NCBI GenBank assembly: GCA_947176295.1
Contig: CAMWQB010000002.1
Span: 1-64,000, forward strand
Source of the DNA: an uncultured Porphyromonadaceae bacterium
Lineage (GTDB): Bacteria; Bacteroidota; Bacteroidia; Bacteroidales; Muribaculaceae
Length of the DNA: 64,000 nucleotides
Direction of reading: 5' to 3'
A model generated the notes under the pieces. The model worked only from the letters and a program-made list of their open reading frames with translations. It did no database searches and was not told the DNA's origin. Within the stretch, counting starts at the first letter, position 1. Each line of letters starts with the position of its first letter. Positions 62,017 to 64,000 of this stretch are shown piece after piece. The translations under genes and the position numbers were made by a program.

Positions 62017-64000
62017 ATGAAAAAGCTTTACACTTACATCATGCTGATGGCAGTAGCGGCGTTTACGTTTACAGCGGCTGCCAAAAGCTACACAATCGAG
62101 ATTGATGATCCGACGGCGGCTTATCTGATCGACACAGAATCGGGCCGACCGATGCAATGGAACGGCAGTGTGATTAAAGTCTCGAATGCAGATGACAATG
62201 TTTTCTATCCAACATTTGCGAATGATGGCTTTGCAATCACGAACATACAAGTCCTTGGCTATGGAATCTGCCCTGCTTCGGGCTCTTTCCCGACTGATAA
62301 CTGCCAGATATACGGTTCGGACATCCCCGACGGCTCGACGGTTTATATTACAACCGGAGCTAAAGAAATTCCCACACTGACCATCACGGCAGAAGATCCT
62401 TCGATTCTGTGGGTGAGCTATAACTACCAGCAGTGTCAGCTCCAGGGGAACAGCTATGTTGTGCCTCTGACATCGCAGTACGGATCGGTAACGATTGCGA
62501 GCTCAAATCCGGACTACGTAATTGTTGGCGCCATCGACGACCAGGGGGAGAGCTATTCGCCGGACTATAGCGGCGTACTTTCGATCTATGCAGGAAACAT
62601 CACTTCGAGCCGGACTATCACCGTTCAGGTTCGGAATATTTCGGAAAGCCGCTCGGCATCGATGACCGTGAATGTTTCGGGCAATCTTTCGGCTGTCCGT
62701 CTGGTGTATTCTAACACGTTCGAGGAAATTCCTCTCTCGGGCCCGACGACTGTAGTTAAGTTTGATCCTTACACGGAATATGAGTTCTGCGTTCAGAGCA
62801 ATATCTATGGCAAGAACCTGTATAAGGTGGAACTTGACGGGAACCCCGTGTCGCGCAGCGGGTCATCCTACTACCTGTCGGCATCGGATGGCAGCGTACT
62901 GAATATCGAAACGGAGTTCCCCGCAGTGGATGTTCCCGTAAGCTTTACCTTCGGCGAGGGTGTCGGTTCGGACATCATCAACATGGTATCGGTGAACGGG
63001 ACGAACGTATTCAACTGGGGCTCGAGCGACTTCAGCGTGCAGATGGGTCAGTCGGTGTATGTTTCGTTCAACACGATGGCTTATACGGACATCACTGTTA
63101 AGCACAACGGCTCGACCAACTACATCTCGCAATACAGTCCGTTCTATCGGTTTACGGTTGACAGCGAAGAACCTGTTGTGATCCACACTGATGGCGTTGC
63201 GCCGCAACCCTACCACATCACGCTCATTACGGATTGCCCCGAAGGCGTGCGCGTCTACAACGGTTATGGCTACGATGAGTCCGAACTTGTGGAGCTCAGC
63301 GGCGAAGAAACGGAGTTTGACATTCCGAGCTCGTATCCCTATCTTTACTTCAAGGGCGCACCCGGCTATATAGTTGAGAGCGTGATAGATGAGTTAGGCA
63401 ATGAGCTGTATGTGGGCTCTTACAACTATATTTCGAGCGATATGACGATCTTCGTGAGTGCCTCGGAAGTGGTTCGCAACAAGACGGCTACGGTATATGT
63501 AGAGCCCGGGATGTGGAACTATAAGGGCATCACTCTGAGCCAGTATAATTCGGACCTTACGGTTCAGTATACAGACGCTAATCTCCCCGGCGGGTATAAC
63601 TTCATACCTTTCGGTGACTTTGACCTTCCGATGGTAATCAGCGGCTATCCTTCGCTGATACTTTACCTGAATGACCAGGAAGTGGCACTTGAATACGGCG
63701 CACTGAACAAGCCTATGGAAGACGGCTGCGTACTGAAGATGTTCCGCAGCACACCTGCCAGCTACAGCCTGAGCTACGACATCCATGAGGATGCAGCGGT
63801 AGAGGTGCACCACGACCACACGATGTTTGTAGAAACACCTTCGGTTCACAGCGTGTTCGAGGGCACGGAAATCGTGATCAGTCCTATCGCACAGGAGAGC
63901 CCCGTGGCTCGCGTTGCAGCGGAAAGAGAAGGCCTTCCTGTAGTGAAAGTGGACGGCGAGATCTGCCAGCCTAATGAGGACGGCAAGTACGTGATTGCCA
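62017..64000 (+). CDS. Large secreted beta-rich protein (3' end outside window)
   Basis: An open frame from the ATG at 62017 to the window edge, at least 661 codons with no stop. A signal peptide (about 1-22, ending TAAA) is followed by a Ser/Thr/Tyr/Gly-rich, beta-strand-rich sequence with no recognised catalytic motif. Segments such as KVELDGNPVSRSGSSYYL and VVKVDGEICQPNEDGKYVI share a V-x-DG-x-V-(n)-G-x-Y pattern, suggesting tandem immunoglobulin-like modules. Surface adhesin or substrate-binding function is possible; nothing specific can be claimed. The start is supported by an A/T-rich leader and the canonical signal peptide. Confidence 0.7.
   Translation, partial: MKKLYTYIMLMAVAAFTFTAAAKSYTIEIDDPTAAYLIDTESGRPMQWNGSVIKVSNADDNVFYPTFANDGFAITNIQVLGYGICPASGSFPTDNCQIYGSDIPDGSTVYITTGAKEIPTLTITAEDPSILWVSYNYQQCQLQGNSYVVPLTSQYGSVTIASSNPDYVIVGAIDDQGESYSPDYSGVLSIYAGNITSSRTITVQVRNISESRSASMTVNVSGNLSAVRLVYSNTFEEIPLSGPTTVVKFDPYTEYEFCVQSNIYGKNLYKVELDGNPVSRSGSSYYLSASDGSVLNIETEFPAVDVPVSFTFGEGVGSDIINMVSVNGTNVFNWGSSDFSVQMGQSVYVSFNTMAYTDITVKHNGSTNYISQYSPFYRFTVDSEEPVVIHTDGVAPQPYHITLITDCPEGVRVYNGYGYDESELVELSGEETEFDIPSSYPYLYFKGAPGYIVESVIDELGNELYVGSYNYISSDMTIFVSASEVVRNKTATVYVEPGMWNYKGITLSQYNSDLTVQYTDANLPGGYNFIPFGDFDLPMVISGYPSLILYLNDQEVALEYGALNKPMEDGCVLKMFRSTPASYSLSYDIHEDAAVEVHHDHTMFVETPSVHSVFEGTEIVISPIAQESPVARVAAEREGLPVVKVDGEICQPNEDGKYVIA

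Noticed and set aside
1-64000. tRNA, rRNA, CRISPR arrays, insertion sequences, prophage
   Set aside because: Looked for characteristic ends, repeats and proteins on both strands; none could be supported by reading alone.

Overview
The window looks like a chromosomal segment of a Bacteroidales bacterium, plausibly Muribaculaceae-like. Three things point there. Promoters repeatedly match the Bacteroidetes -7 element TAnnTTTG with a TTG/TTTG about 19-20 nt upstream. The gene content is typical: a hybrid-two-component-type sensor beside a GH32/fructokinase locus, an Na+-NQR operon, RprX/RprY, a PCMD-domain protein and a streptopain-type C10 peptidase. Most genes are on the + strand, tightly packed in GC-rich operons. 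No tRNA, rRNA, CRISPR array or insertion sequence was recognised.

Layout. 1-4343: fructan/fructose use (divergent sensor fragment, GH32, sugar permease, fructokinase). 4525-7173: dCMP deaminase, C-terminal processing protease, 5-formyl-THF cyclo-ligase. 7303-13311: nqrABCDEF, followed by a cell-wall amidase and an MCE/MlaD protein. 15.2-19.1 kb: a visibly AT-richer island with a TPR/HTH membrane regulator, a small DUF3244-like protein and a C10 cysteine peptidase, then a GC-rich lipoprotein serpin. 20478-25485: five coupled genes (ThiE-like, flippase-like, NfeD-type protease, KdsB, M16-like). 25592-42184: a long peptidoglycan salvage cluster (amidase-like secreted protein, dual GT2, HIT-like DUF4922, SpoIID, AmpG-like MFS, NamZ/DUF1343, FAD/Fe-S dehydrogenase, MurT-like membrane protein, BadF-type kinase, MurQ, SGNH lipoprotein). 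42204-44654: a helicase with an inserted exonuclease. 44837-47504: RprX, RprY and an FKBP. 47617-55451: a MacAB-TolC-type exporter with its own response regulator and kinase. 55550-59761: pnp, acpP, fabF. 59913-61671 (minus strand): GH25 lysozyme and PCMD protein. 62017-end: a large secreted protein running out of the window.

How the genes fit together. In the salvage cluster, NamZ would free MurNAc in the periplasm. The MurT-like protein would import it, the BadF-type kinase would phosphorylate it, and MurQ would split MurNAc-6-P into GlcNAc-6-P and D-lactate. The neighbouring FAD/Fe-S enzyme could then oxidise the D-lactate. A second branch is AmpG plus three proteins without signal peptides (GT2, HIT-like, SpoIID); this looks like an undescribed cytosolic arm. 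The strongest regulatory signal is a set of ATGTAAGAA repeats in front of the DUF3244/C10 peptidase genes, directly downstream of the TPR/HTH regulator. A second structural oddity is a 10-bp-phased repeat on both sides of acpP-fabF.

All functional calls come from reading motifs and neighbours; no database search was run.
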